From Candidatus Accumulibacter similis (GTDB lineage: Bacteria > Pseudomonadota > Gammaproteobacteria > Burkholderiales > Rhodocyclaceae): DNA of 64,000 bases. A model generated the notes under the pieces. That model was not told the DNA's origin and made no database searches. It saw nothing but the letters and a program-made list of their open reading frames with translations. The position numbers were made by a program, and so were the translations under genes. Shown here piece by piece: positions 15,993 through 23,079 of this stretch; within the stretch, counting starts at the first letter, position 1, and each line of letters opens with the position of its first letter. The stretch is from NCBI GenBank assembly GCA_013347225.1, contig CP054595.1, forward strand, positions 3,530,415 to 3,594,414, in the 5' to 3' direction.

Positions 15993-16709
15993 TTACTCGT
16001 CGTAGATCGGCAGTCCGTCCAGCACCGGCGCATCGGCATCGAATACCAGCATGCGCACGTCGGCGAGCGCGGCCAGGTGCAGCACGTGCAACAGGGATTC
16101 AGGCATGCCCTTCTTGCGGTGCTCCTGCATCAGCCGCTTGACCGTGATGCCTTCGACCGCGCGCAGGTTCTCGTCGGTCCAGGGCGTGGCGATCAGCTTC
16201 AACCCGATGGCCGGGCTGTACGGGATGCGGAAGGCGACGAACAGGAACAGCGTCGGCGTGGCGATGTCCGCCAGCTCGGCGAGGAAGCGATGCGCGTCGG
16301 CGTCGAGATGCGCGCTGCTGATCTCCCAGCACCGGCTGTAGAAGCCGGTTTCATAGCGCAGGCGCCGCACGACTTCGCGGGCCGCTTCCTCGGAGTAGGT
16401 GTCACCCACGTGCAGCGGCTTGCCTTCTTCCTGGGCCAATACGGCATAAACGACGTTGCGGACCAGTCCGTGGCTGGGGCAGATCGCCTGCAGTTCGTCG
16501 GGGACCGCCTGGTCCTCGGTGATCAGCATGAAGTCGTCCGAGAAGACGCAGGCACGCCGCTCGACCTGGCTGTCCGGCAAATGCGACTGCGAGGGGTGCA
16601 GCGGCAAGTATGTCAGCGGGCAGTCGTCGTCGTAGGAGACGGCGAGCAGCCGCTGGACGGACAGGCCGTCGTAACCGCGGACAAAGGGATTGTTGTTTGA
16701 GTAGGACAT
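15993..16709 (-). CDS. Conserved ICE protein, unknown function
   Basis: A 238-residue protein (MSYSNNNPFVRGYDGLSVQR...). It contains ACVFSDDFMLITEDQAVPDELQ, two possible metal ligands (C and H in QAICPSHGLVRN), and a C-terminal ALADVRMLVFDADAPVLDGL resembling ICE proteins of unknown function. No transmembrane helix is seen. The start has GGAG and a leader hairpin. It is the last gene of the leader-D operon. Confidence 0.74.
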   Translation of the reverse strand: MSYSNNNPFVRGYDGLSVQRLLAVSYDDDCPLTYLPLHPSQSHLPDSQVERRACVFSDDFMLITEDQAVPDELQAICPSHGLVRNVVYAVLAQEEGKPLHVGDTYSEEAAREVVRRLRYETGFYSRCWEISSAHLDADAHRFLAELADIATPTLFLFVAFRIPYSPAIGLKLIATPWTDENLRAVEGITVKRLMQEHRKKGMPESLLHVLHLAALADVRMLVFDADAPVLDGLPIYDE

Positions 16710-16744
16710 GGGATTTCTCCAGCAGAGGATGGCCGAGGCAATCC

Positions 16745-16770
16745 CCTGCTGGGGATTGAACCCCAGCGGG
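16745..16770 (-). promoter_or_regulatory. Leader hairpin before the 238-aa gene
   Basis: CCTGCTGGGG / CCCCAGCGGG (16745-16754 with 16761-16770), one mismatch. The overlapping ATCCCCTGCTGGGGAT (16741-16756) resembles the palindromic operators near topB. Confidence 0.5.
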
Positions 16771-16789
16771 TGGATGAAGTGGCAGCCGG

Positions 16790-17254
16790 TCAGCCGGCGG
16801 CAGCCGAGGACGGGTCGCCCAGCGCCTTCAACAGGTCGGTCAGGCCGCCATTCGCAAGCTGGTACAGGCGGTTGTAGTCATCGCCGGTCGGTGCTTGCTC
16901 CAGGCGGTCAAGCCGCGCATCCAGGTCGAGGATGCTCTGGCGCACGTCGCGGGCGATGCTCAGCGCAGAGGGTTTCTCGGCCGGCCTGCGTGCATCGAGT
17001 GCCGAAAGAATCTCGGCCGGCGACGGGTAGCGGCAGTCGCGTCCGTACTCGACCGGGAACACCTCTCGGCCGGTCAATCCGGCGTTCGGCGCTCCGGTGC
17101 CGATGCGCAGCACGTTCTCGTCGGGGACACCGTGGCCGGCGTAGTCGAACACCACCGTGCGCGGCTTGCGCATGTCTGCCGGCCAGCCTTCAAGGATGAC
17201 CGCATCGATGTCGTCGTCGGTCACGAGCAGATCGATGGAAATGCCAGGGGACAT
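16790..17254 (-). CDS. Conserved ICE protein, unknown function
   Basis: A 154-residue protein (MSPGISIDLLVTDDDIDAVI...) with strong AAAGGAG before the start. The first 80 residues are beta-rich (TVVFDYAGHGVPDENVLRIG), followed by a C-terminal amphipathic helix pair (DVRQSILDLDARLDRLEQAP) that could dimerise. No catalytic motif recognised. Confidence 0.72.
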   Translation of the reverse strand: MSPGISIDLLVTDDDIDAVILEGWPADMRKPRTVVFDYAGHGVPDENVLRIGTGAPNAGLTGREVFPVEYGRDCRYPSPAEILSALDARRPAEKPSALSIARDVRQSILDLDARLDRLEQAPTGDDYNRLYQLANGGLTDLLKALGDPSSAAAG

Positions 17255-17278
17255 GAATCGCTCCTTTCAAGAAAAGGA

Positions 17279-17310
17279 GGGACATGCCCCCATGCAGGGA
17301 CGCATGTCCC
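17279..17310 (-). promoter_or_regulatory. Leader hairpin before the 154-aa gene
   Basis: GGGACATGC / GCATGTCCC perfect 9-bp arms (17279-17287 with 17302-17310), about 25 nt before the start at 17254. Confidence 0.6.
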
Positions 17311-17357
17311 TCGTGGGGTAGGAAGAAAAGAGGAACGTCGGCAGACCGCAGTGCGGC

Positions 17358-17750
17358 TCACCAGCCGTTGTAGTTCAGCGTCAGGTCGGCAATGACCTTG
17401 CGCCGCTCCAGGTCGAGGCCGCCCAAATCGGACAGACCCTCGAAGCCGCAACGCTTGAGCATCGCGCCGCCCTCGCGGGCGTTGTAGAAGCTCACCATCG
17501 CGGACAGGAACATCCGCTGGCCGCTGCTCAGGACACCGAGGGCGTCATTGAGCATCAGCAGCTTCGGCCGCAGATCCCACTTGGTGGTGGCACGCTGCAG
17601 GCCTTCGCGGGTGCCGTCGCCGAACCATTCGGCCCCGGCGATATGGACGCCGCGTTTCCACGCCTCGAAGAAGGCTTGGGGCGCGGCGGTGAAGTGCTGG
17701 TGTTCCAGCTCGATCTGATCAAGTACCTCTTGAGGCAGGGCACGGTTCAT
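17358..17750 (-). CDS. Conserved ICE protein, unknown function
   Basis: A 130-residue helical protein (MNRALPQEVLDQIELEHQHF...) with the segment LLMLNDALGVLSSGQRMFLSAMVSFYN, quoted in part, and a C-terminus GGLDLERRKVIADLTLNYNGW. It lies 25 nt downstream of the 83-aa gene and has no separate hairpin. No family recognised. Confidence 0.72.
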   Translation of the reverse strand: MNRALPQEVLDQIELEHQHFTAAPQAFFEAWKRGVHIAGAEWFGDGTREGLQRATTKWDLRPKLLMLNDALGVLSSGQRMFLSAMVSFYNAREGGAMLKRCGFEGLSDLGGLDLERRKVIADLTLNYNGW

Positions 17751-17775
17751 GACATGGGCTCCTGGTGGTTGGACA

Positions 17776-18027
17776 TCACGGGTTGAGGCGCTGCTGCCAG
17801 CGGCCCGTTTGCAGGGCGTGCTCGGCGGCGTGGTGCGAGCGGAAGTAGCTGACCGACTCGCGCGAGACCGGGCCGTCCGCATCGGCGGTGCCGATGTAGT
17901 GGCCGGCCGCGCTGCACAGCACCTGCAGGGGCAGGCGCTTGCCGACGTAGGCCAGGGCCTGGTAGCCGATGGACTCGGCGCGGGCCTGTTCGACGCTCAG
18001 CGGCGCCGATGCGAACGCAAGGGACAT
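17776..18027 (-). CDS. Small ICE protein, unknown function
   Basis: An 83-residue protein (MSLAFASAPLSVEQARAESI...) with RLPLQVLCSAAGHYIGTADA and ESVSYFRSHHAAEHAL. It is the first gene of the leader-D operon, immediately downstream of RNA motif D and a hairpin. The start at 18027 follows GGAG; the longer frame upstream would run through the leader. Confidence 0.72.
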   Translation of the reverse strand: MSLAFASAPLSVEQARAESIGYQALAYVGKRLPLQVLCSAAGHYIGTADADGPVSRESVSYFRSHHAAEHALQTGRWQQRLNP

Positions 18028-18069
18028 GGGTTTCTCCTGGTGGTTGAAGACCGGGAGCACCACGCCCTG

Positions 18070-18090
18070 TCGGGAGCGGATACCTCCCGA
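18070..18090 (-). promoter_or_regulatory. Leader hairpin before the 83-aa gene
   Basis: TCGGGAG / CTCCCGA (18070-18076 with 18084-18090), between RNA motif D and the start at 18027. Confidence 0.52.
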
Positions 18091-18174
18091 AGGGTTGAAC
18101 ATCAAAAGCACCGGCGTCGTGACGACGCGCGTCCGCGGTGGTCGGTGCGAAGCGGACTGGATCGGTCAACGCGG

Positions 18175-18244
18175 CGAACCGCGTTGCAGCCTTGAAGACC
18201 GGGGCTGCCAGGGCATGGTGCTGACGACCGTCAGCGACACATGC
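18175..18244 (-). ncRNA. Two-hairpin ICE leader RNA motif, copy D
   Basis: Stem 1 pairs 18186-18191 with 18203-18208 (GCAGCC/GGCTGC). Stem 2 pairs 18220-18225 with 18230-18235 (GCTGAC/GTCAGC). The linker is CAGGGCATGGT and the outer flank GACACATGCGGG. It heads the four-gene operon 18027-15993. Confidence 0.76.
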
Positions 18245-18832
18245 GGGAAGGATGGAAGCGCGGCAGCGCGCCGTCGCCGATCAAACGGAACCGAACGCCG
18301 TCCGGTTTGGCCCGAGCTCTGATGCAAGAGCCGATGCACGTCCGTCTGCCCACGACAAAGGCGCCGAAGCCCCAAAGGACTTCGGCTGGAGAGGAATCAA
18401 TCCACCTGTGGGCTGCAAGCAGGCCAGGCCGTCGTCAAAGCCATTCGCTGCGTCAGCAATCTCACCCGACCCGTTTCGTGGCTGGGGCCGGCATCCTCTG
18501 GCGTGTATCCACACACAAAGGGAGCCCGTTGTTCCGCCGGCGGGCACCGGCACCGAATACCGTGGACCGCAAGCGGTCTCCTGGCACCTCGCAGCCTTGC
18601 GGGCTAAGGCGTCAGGAGACCGCTCGCGGATGGACGGAAGCACCTCGATCAACGGAACCGCGACAGACGCGATTCGATGGAGCAATGACCTTCTCGTCCT
18701 GCAAGCCGTGATCGGCTCGTGCAGGACGCGCACACCGTTGCAGAAGGGGACGCGCGCTGGGGAGTCCCGCGGGGTGCGGGAGGTTTGCCCCGCCGTCGGC
18801 AGCAGCCGGCGTGGCAGAGGGAGACGTGGGCG
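18245..18832 (-). other. Gene-free stretch between leader-D operon and topB
   Basis: No convincing gene. Two minus-strand hairpins are visible: GCCGAAG/CTTCGGC (18363-18369 with 18380-18386) followed only by CTTTG, a weak terminator for the topB unit, and AGCGGTCTCCTG/CAGGAGACCGCT (18572-18583 with 18613-18624) enclosing a small GCCTT/AAGGC stem. The promoter of the leader-D operon should also lie here; I could not place it confidently. Confidence 0.55.
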
Positions 18833-20851
18833 TCAGCTCGCCTTGGGGCGCCGGCGCCGCGGGCTGGATGCGCCGCGCTTGCTTGCCGCAGCTTCTTCGA
18901 TCGGCTGCGTGGCCTTGCAGTCCGGGTAGCGGCTGCAAGACCAGAACGCGCCGCTCTTGCCGCTGCGCTGGCGCATCGGTGCGCCGCACTGCGGGCAGCT
19001 CGGCGCGGGCGGCAGCTTGAGGTCGAGCGAGGCGCCGCGGTACTGCTGCACGAGCTGGGTGACCCAGCTCGATTGCTTGACGATGAAGGTGTCCAGCGTC
19101 ATCTGGCCGGCCTCGATCATATCCAGCGCCTGCTCCCACACCGCCGTCGTGCCCGGATCGGCGATGGCCTCCGGCACCGCGTCGATCAGCGTGAAAGCCG
19201 CATCCGACGCGCGGATGGCACGGCCCTTCTTCAGGAGATAGCCGCGGGCCAGCAGCCCGCTGATGATGTTGGCGCGCGTGGCCTCGGTGCCGATGCCCGT
19301 GGTGTCCTTGAGCTTCTGTTTCAGGCGCGGGTCGGTCACGAGCTTGGCGACGCCCTTCATGGCTTTGACCAGCTCGCCCTGGGTGTAGGGCTTGGGCGGC
19401 AGCGTCTTCAACGCCTTCAGTTCGACCTGGCCGACCTGACAAGAAGCTCCGGCACACAACGCCGGCAGCACCTGCCCGCGCTGCGCGTCTTCGCCGTCAC
19501 CGTCCTCGGGCTCCGGCGCCGCCAGTACCTGGCGCCATCCGGCCACCGCGATCTGCTTGCCGACTGCGAGCAGCGACTGTCCGCCGCATGTGAGCTGCGC
19601 CACTGTCCGGTCGAACTCGTGGTGCGGCAGGAACTGCGCGACGTAGTGGGCGCGGATCAGCCGGTAGACGGCCAGCTCCTTCTCGCTCATCGCCGAGAGG
19701 TTGGCCGGTTCCAGCGTCGGAATGATGCCGTGGTGCGCCGTGACCTTGCCGTCGTTCCAGGCCCGCGAACGCTGCTGGCGATCCAGGCGGTCGATCAGCG
19801 GCCGCAGGCTGGGATCGGTCTTGACCAGGCTGTCGAGGACGGCCGGCACCTCGGCCAGCATGCTCTCGGGCAGGTAGCCGGAATCCGAGCGCGGATACGT
19901 CGTCGCCTTGTGCGTCTCGTACAGCGCCTGGGCAATGTCCAGCGTTTCCTGCACGTCGAGGCCCAATTGCTTGGAACACACTTCCTGCAAGGTGCCGAGG
20001 TCGAACGGCAGCGGCGGGCCTTCGCGCACGCGCTCGGTCTCCACCGACAGCACCTTGGCGGCGCCGGTCGCGCGCAGGCGCTCGGCGGCCTGCTGCGCCG
20101 CGGGCTGCTGTAGGCAGCGGCCGGCGTCGTCGGTGCTGCCCTGCGGCGGCGTCCAGCTTGCGACGAAGGACTGGCCCGCATGCGAGAGCGCTACCTCGAT
20201 GGCCCAGAACGGCACCGAGACGAACCGTGCGATCTCGCGATCACGGTCCACGACCAGCTTGAGCGTCGGCGTCTGCACGCGGCCGACCGACAGCACGCCG
20301 TTGTAGCCGGCCTGGCGCCCGAGCAGCGTGAACAGGCGGCTAAGGTTCATCCCGATCAGCCAGTCGGCACGCGATCGGGCGAGCGCGGAGAAGTACAGCG
20401 GCAGCGTCTCGGCGGATGGCTTGAGCGCGCCCAGCGCCTTGCGAATGGACGCATCGTTGAGCGCCGACAGCCACAGCCGCTGGATCGGGCCGCGATAGCT
20501 GCAAAGCTCGATGATTTCGCGGGCGATCATTTCGCCCTCGCGGTCGGCGTCGGTGGCGATCACCAGCTCGCCAGCCTTGGCGACGAGCTGTTGTACGACC
20601 TTGAACTGCGCCGCGGTCGCCGCCTTGGGCTCAACACGCCAGCGCTGGGGAAGAATGGGCAGTTGCTCGATGGCCCAGCGCTTGTACTGCTCGCCGTAGC
20701 CTTCGGGCGGAACCGCCTCGACAAGATGACCGATGCACCAGGTCACGATGACACCCGCACCGCTGTAGTAGCCCTTGCCCCGTTGGCCGGCGCCCAGCAC
20801 ACGGGCGATGTCCTTGCCCTGGGACGGCTTCTCGCACAAGTACACGCGCAT
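18833..20851 (-). CDS. topB: DNA topoisomerase III
   Basis: A 672-residue type IA topoisomerase. The N-terminal TOPRIM domain has MRVYLCEKPSQGKDIARVLG and the metal-binding VIATDADREGEMIARE. The active-site tyrosine is in THKATTYPRSDSGYLPESM. The C-terminus carries a topoisomerase zinc finger (CPQCGAPMRQRSGKSGAF followed by CSRYPDC). ICE-encoded TopB decatenates replication or transfer intermediates. It is separated from ssb by a perfect palindromic operator. The start at 20851 follows GGAGG; the longer frame upstream lacks homology. Confidence 0.95.
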   Translation of the reverse strand: MRVYLCEKPSQGKDIARVLGAGQRGKGYYSGAGVIVTWCIGHLVEAVPPEGYGEQYKRWAIEQLPILPQRWRVEPKAATAAQFKVVQQLVAKAGELVIATDADREGEMIAREIIELCSYRGPIQRLWLSALNDASIRKALGALKPSAETLPLYFSALARSRADWLIGMNLSRLFTLLGRQAGYNGVLSVGRVQTPTLKLVVDRDREIARFVSVPFWAIEVALSHAGQSFVASWTPPQGSTDDAGRCLQQPAAQQAAERLRATGAAKVLSVETERVREGPPLPFDLGTLQEVCSKQLGLDVQETLDIAQALYETHKATTYPRSDSGYLPESMLAEVPAVLDSLVKTDPSLRPLIDRLDRQQRSRAWNDGKVTAHHGIIPTLEPANLSAMSEKELAVYRLIRAHYVAQFLPHHEFDRTVAQLTCGGQSLLAVGKQIAVAGWRQVLAAPEPEDGDGEDAQRGQVLPALCAGASCQVGQVELKALKTLPPKPYTQGELVKAMKGVAKLVTDPRLKQKLKDTTGIGTEATRANIISGLLARGYLLKKGRAIRASDAAFTLIDAVPEAIADPGTTAVWEQALDMIEAGQMTLDTFIVKQSSWVTQLVQQYRGASLDLKLPPAPSCPQCGAPMRQRSGKSGAFWSCSRYPDCKATQPIEEAAASKRGASSPRRRRPKAS

Positions 20852-21057
20852 GAAGCCTCCTCGAAAAGTGCGGTTGATCGGATGGCCCCAGCTTGGCCGG
20901 GCCAGCGGACGACGGCAGCAAGGAAGCCGATTGGCGCAGACACCGCTTTGTGATCGGCGGGCGATGCGTTGCCGCAGCAGTACGAGTTGACCGCAACGGC
21001 TGGCGCAGCGGGAGCGTCGTTTCGGGAGGGCGGCTGGAACTCGGTGGAACACCATGG

Positions 21058-21078
21058 AGCTATCCCCTGGGGATAGCT
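21058..21078. promoter_or_regulatory. Palindromic operator candidate, copy 1 (topB)
   Basis: Perfect 10-bp inverted repeat around a single T with core CTATCCCCTGGGGATAG. It lies between the ssb stop and the topB start, about 200 nt upstream of topB. The core recurs at 22970-22986 and 23061-23073. Confidence 0.6.
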
Positions 21079-21147
21079 GGTGCATGGCGGGCGTGTGACG
21101 GTTGCTACAGCCGCCCTCGGGCGGCGCGGTGCCGGGCAATGGGCGAG

Positions 21148-21531
21148 CTACTGCCCGCCGGCCGGCTTGGCGCTGAGCGTCACGGCCTCGATGCGGTACG
21201 GCAGGATGCCCACGCGCCGGGCCTCGATCTTGAACGTCGTGCGCTCGTTGTCGTCAGCGTCTTCCCACTCGTCCTTCACCGTGCGGCCTTCCACCAGCAC
21301 GCGCATGCCTTTCTGGTACAGGTCTTTCCAGTGGTCGGCGTCGCGGTGCCACAGTTCCACCGGCGCCCAGAAGCCGCCGCGGTCCTCGTACTCGCCGTCC
21401 TTCTTCGGGATCGGGTTGTCGAAATAGACGTTCAGGCGCAGCAGCCGGCGCGGCTCGTCGTTGCCGTTGGGGAATTCGCGGTAGTCCGGCGCAGAACCGA
21501 TGTTGCCCTCGCCGACGAAGTGCGTGCTCAT
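21148..21531 (-). CDS. ssb: ICE single-stranded DNA-binding protein
   Basis: A 127-residue OB-fold protein (MSTHFVGEGNIGSAPDYREF ... LRLNVYFDNPIPKKDGEYED ... GMRVLVEGRTVKDEW). It is shorter than chromosomal SSB and lacks the acidic DDDIPF tail, as ICE-encoded SSBs often do. It should coat the transferred strand. Its start overlaps the DUF3158 stop by 4 nt. In ICEclc the ssb gene is co-transcribed with the regulator inrR. Confidence 0.88.
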   Translation of the reverse strand: MSTHFVGEGNIGSAPDYREFPNGNDEPRRLLRLNVYFDNPIPKKDGEYEDRGGFWAPVELWHRDADHWKDLYQKGMRVLVEGRTVKDEWEDADDNERTTFKIEARRVGILPYRIEAVTLSAKPAGGQ

Positions 21532-22079
21532 GGTGACTCCTTGGGGTTGGTGGATGGAACGGACGCGGCATGCCCGTGGACACGCCGCAGGTAAGCCGCT
21601 TCGGCCTGCGCGGCCTTGCTGGCGCACTCCTGGGCCTGACGGCCCAGCGTGTGAAGGAGGCTGATCTGCATATTCAGCGCGATGCGCTGCAGCTCCATCG
21701 CGTACAGGTCGTCGATCAGCGAGGCCGGCGTCGCCGGGCGGTCGAGCAGCGATTCCCACAGCGCCACGCCCATCGAGGAACGGTCGTGGTTGCGCCAGCG
21801 CAGGAAGGTCGTGCCTGCGCCAGTGGTCTGCTGGGCCAGTTGCACGTCGAGCAGCGAGAAGGGATAGGCCCGCGCCTGTTGCAGCACGCGCCGATGCGCC
21901 AGGCCGATCAAGCCGTCGCGCAGCGCCGTGCACTGGTTGGCCCAGGCCTCCAGACTTCCCTTACCTTTAAAAGGCTGTAAAAGGCCTTTTAGGTAGCCCG
22001 CGTGTTCCAGGCGCTGGAAGTCTGCCTGCTCCAGCGGCAGGAAGCGCGCCGGTTGGCCGGTGGAAGACGATGCGGTCAT
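21528..22079 (-). CDS. DUF3158 family ICE protein
   Basis: A 183-residue helical protein with the DUF3158 signatures FLPLEQADFQRLEHAGYLKG, QQTTGAGTTFLRWRNHDRSS and LYAMELQRIALNMQISLLHT. It overlaps both neighbours by 4 nt in the order TIGR03761-DUF3158-ssb. Its size and position directly before ssb are those of inrR (integrase regulator) in ICEclc, so it may be the counterpart; this is inference from gene order. Confidence 0.82.
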   Translation of the reverse strand: MTASSSTGQPARFLPLEQADFQRLEHAGYLKGLLQPFKGKGSLEAWANQCTALRDGLIGLAHRRVLQQARAYPFSLLDVQLAQQTTGAGTTFLRWRNHDRSSMGVALWESLLDRPATPASLIDDLYAMELQRIALNMQISLLHTLGRQAQECASKAAQAEAAYLRRVHGHAASVPSTNPKESP

Positions 22080-22849
22080 GCCTTCGTGCCTTCACCGTCC
22101 TGGTCGTTGTCCGTCACGTCGACTGCGCCAGCCACGGGGGCGGCATCAGCGGCTGCACCAGGCTTGCCCGCCCGCCGCGCGATCGGTGGCGCAAAGCGCG
22201 AACGGCGTGTGCCTTCGAGCACGTCCTGCGGCAGCTCGCCGAACTTCTCTAACGCCGCCCGCGCCACCGCGTTCTTCGAGGCGAAGTCGTCGCGCGTCGC
22301 GCCGGAGTAGCGGTACTGCTGTGCCAGCGAGAACAGGCTGCGCAGCGCATGCGCGCCGTCGTTGAGCCAGCGTTCCAACGTGCTGCGGTCGATCAGCGCG
22401 GTGTGGTGGGCGAGGATCAGCTTGCGCGCCAGGTCGTCGTAGTCGGCCAGCAGGTACACCGCCATGAAGCCGAGCTGCGCATTGACGAACAGCGGCAGCT
22501 TCACCGGCTGCACGTTCATGTTTTCACCGAGCGACAGCGCGGGCGGCACGTCGGCCAGCGCCTGATCCACCTGCTCGCGCAACGCCTGCAAGCTCGCCTT
22601 GGTCTGCGTCAGCTTGTCCTCGACGCGCAGCATCCATAAATCCGAGTAGGGATCGTCCTGCTCGGCGCCGCGCTTCATCTTGTTCATCACGCTGATGTAG
22701 CCGTTGAGGCCGATGATCCCGGGGCGCCCCTCGGCGGGCGCTCGCCCATGCCAGATGCGTGAAGCGTGGTGGGTGTGCAGCGTCAGCGACATCGCGCTGC
22801 GCAGCGATCCGAGATTCAACTGCAGGGGCTGCTGGGATTCGTTGGCCAT
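22076..22849 (-). CDS. TIGR03761 (PFL_4669) family ICE protein
   Basis: A 257-residue protein. LRSAMSLTLHTHHASRIWHG and GRPGIIGLNGYISVMNKMKR are hallmarks of TIGR03761. The remainder is helical with a basic region (LEGTRRSRFAPPIARRAGKP) and an acidic tail. First gene of the TIGR03761-DUF3158-ssb operon. Two copies of the palindromic operator lie upstream. Function is unknown, but the family is always beside ssb and topB in these ICEs. Confidence 0.85.
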   Translation of the reverse strand: MANESQQPLQLNLGSLRSAMSLTLHTHHASRIWHGRAPAEGRPGIIGLNGYISVMNKMKRGAEQDDPYSDLWMLRVEDKLTQTKASLQALREQVDQALADVPPALSLGENMNVQPVKLPLFVNAQLGFMAVYLLADYDDLARKLILAHHTALIDRSTLERWLNDGAHALRSLFSLAQQYRYSGATRDDFASKNAVARAALEKFGELPQDVLEGTRRSRFAPPIARRAGKPGAAADAAPVAGAVDVTDNDQDGEGTKA

Positions 22850-22969
22850 GGTGACGACTCGCTGTAAGGGAACGAGCCGCCAGCATCTGCATCGCCCGGA
22901 AGGGCGTCAGTCAACAAACCGCAGCCGGTGCGTCCCCGGTTGTCGTCTTGGGAAGGCCGCGTGTTCCAT

Positions 22970-22986
22970 CTATCCCCTGGGGATAG
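22970..22986. promoter_or_regulatory. Palindromic operator candidate, copy 2
   Basis: CTATCCCCTGGGGATAG, a perfect 17-nt palindrome with one central base, about 120 nt upstream of the TIGR03761 gene. Confidence 0.6.
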
Positions 22987-23060
22987 GTCTGCACCTGGTC
23001 GCGACGACGTGATGCGCGACAAACCAGCGGCCGTCCGCCGGAAGGCTTGATGTCCCAGCC

Positions 23061-23073
23061 ATCCCCTGGGGAT
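23061..23073. promoter_or_regulatory. Palindromic operator candidate, copy 3
   Basis: ATCCCCTGGGGAT, the 13-nt core of the same palindrome, just after the STY4528 stop; spaced about 88-91 nt from copy 2. Confidence 0.55.
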
Positions 23074-23079
23074 AGCTGC

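Noticed and set aside
7809..18090. CRISPR array
   Set aside because: The repeated hairpins differ in sequence and are separated by full genes; there are no regular repeat-spacer units or cas genes.
18252..18929. A 225-codon plus-strand open frame between leader D and topB
   Set aside because: It runs into topB antisense, has no ribosome-binding site and no recognisable domain.
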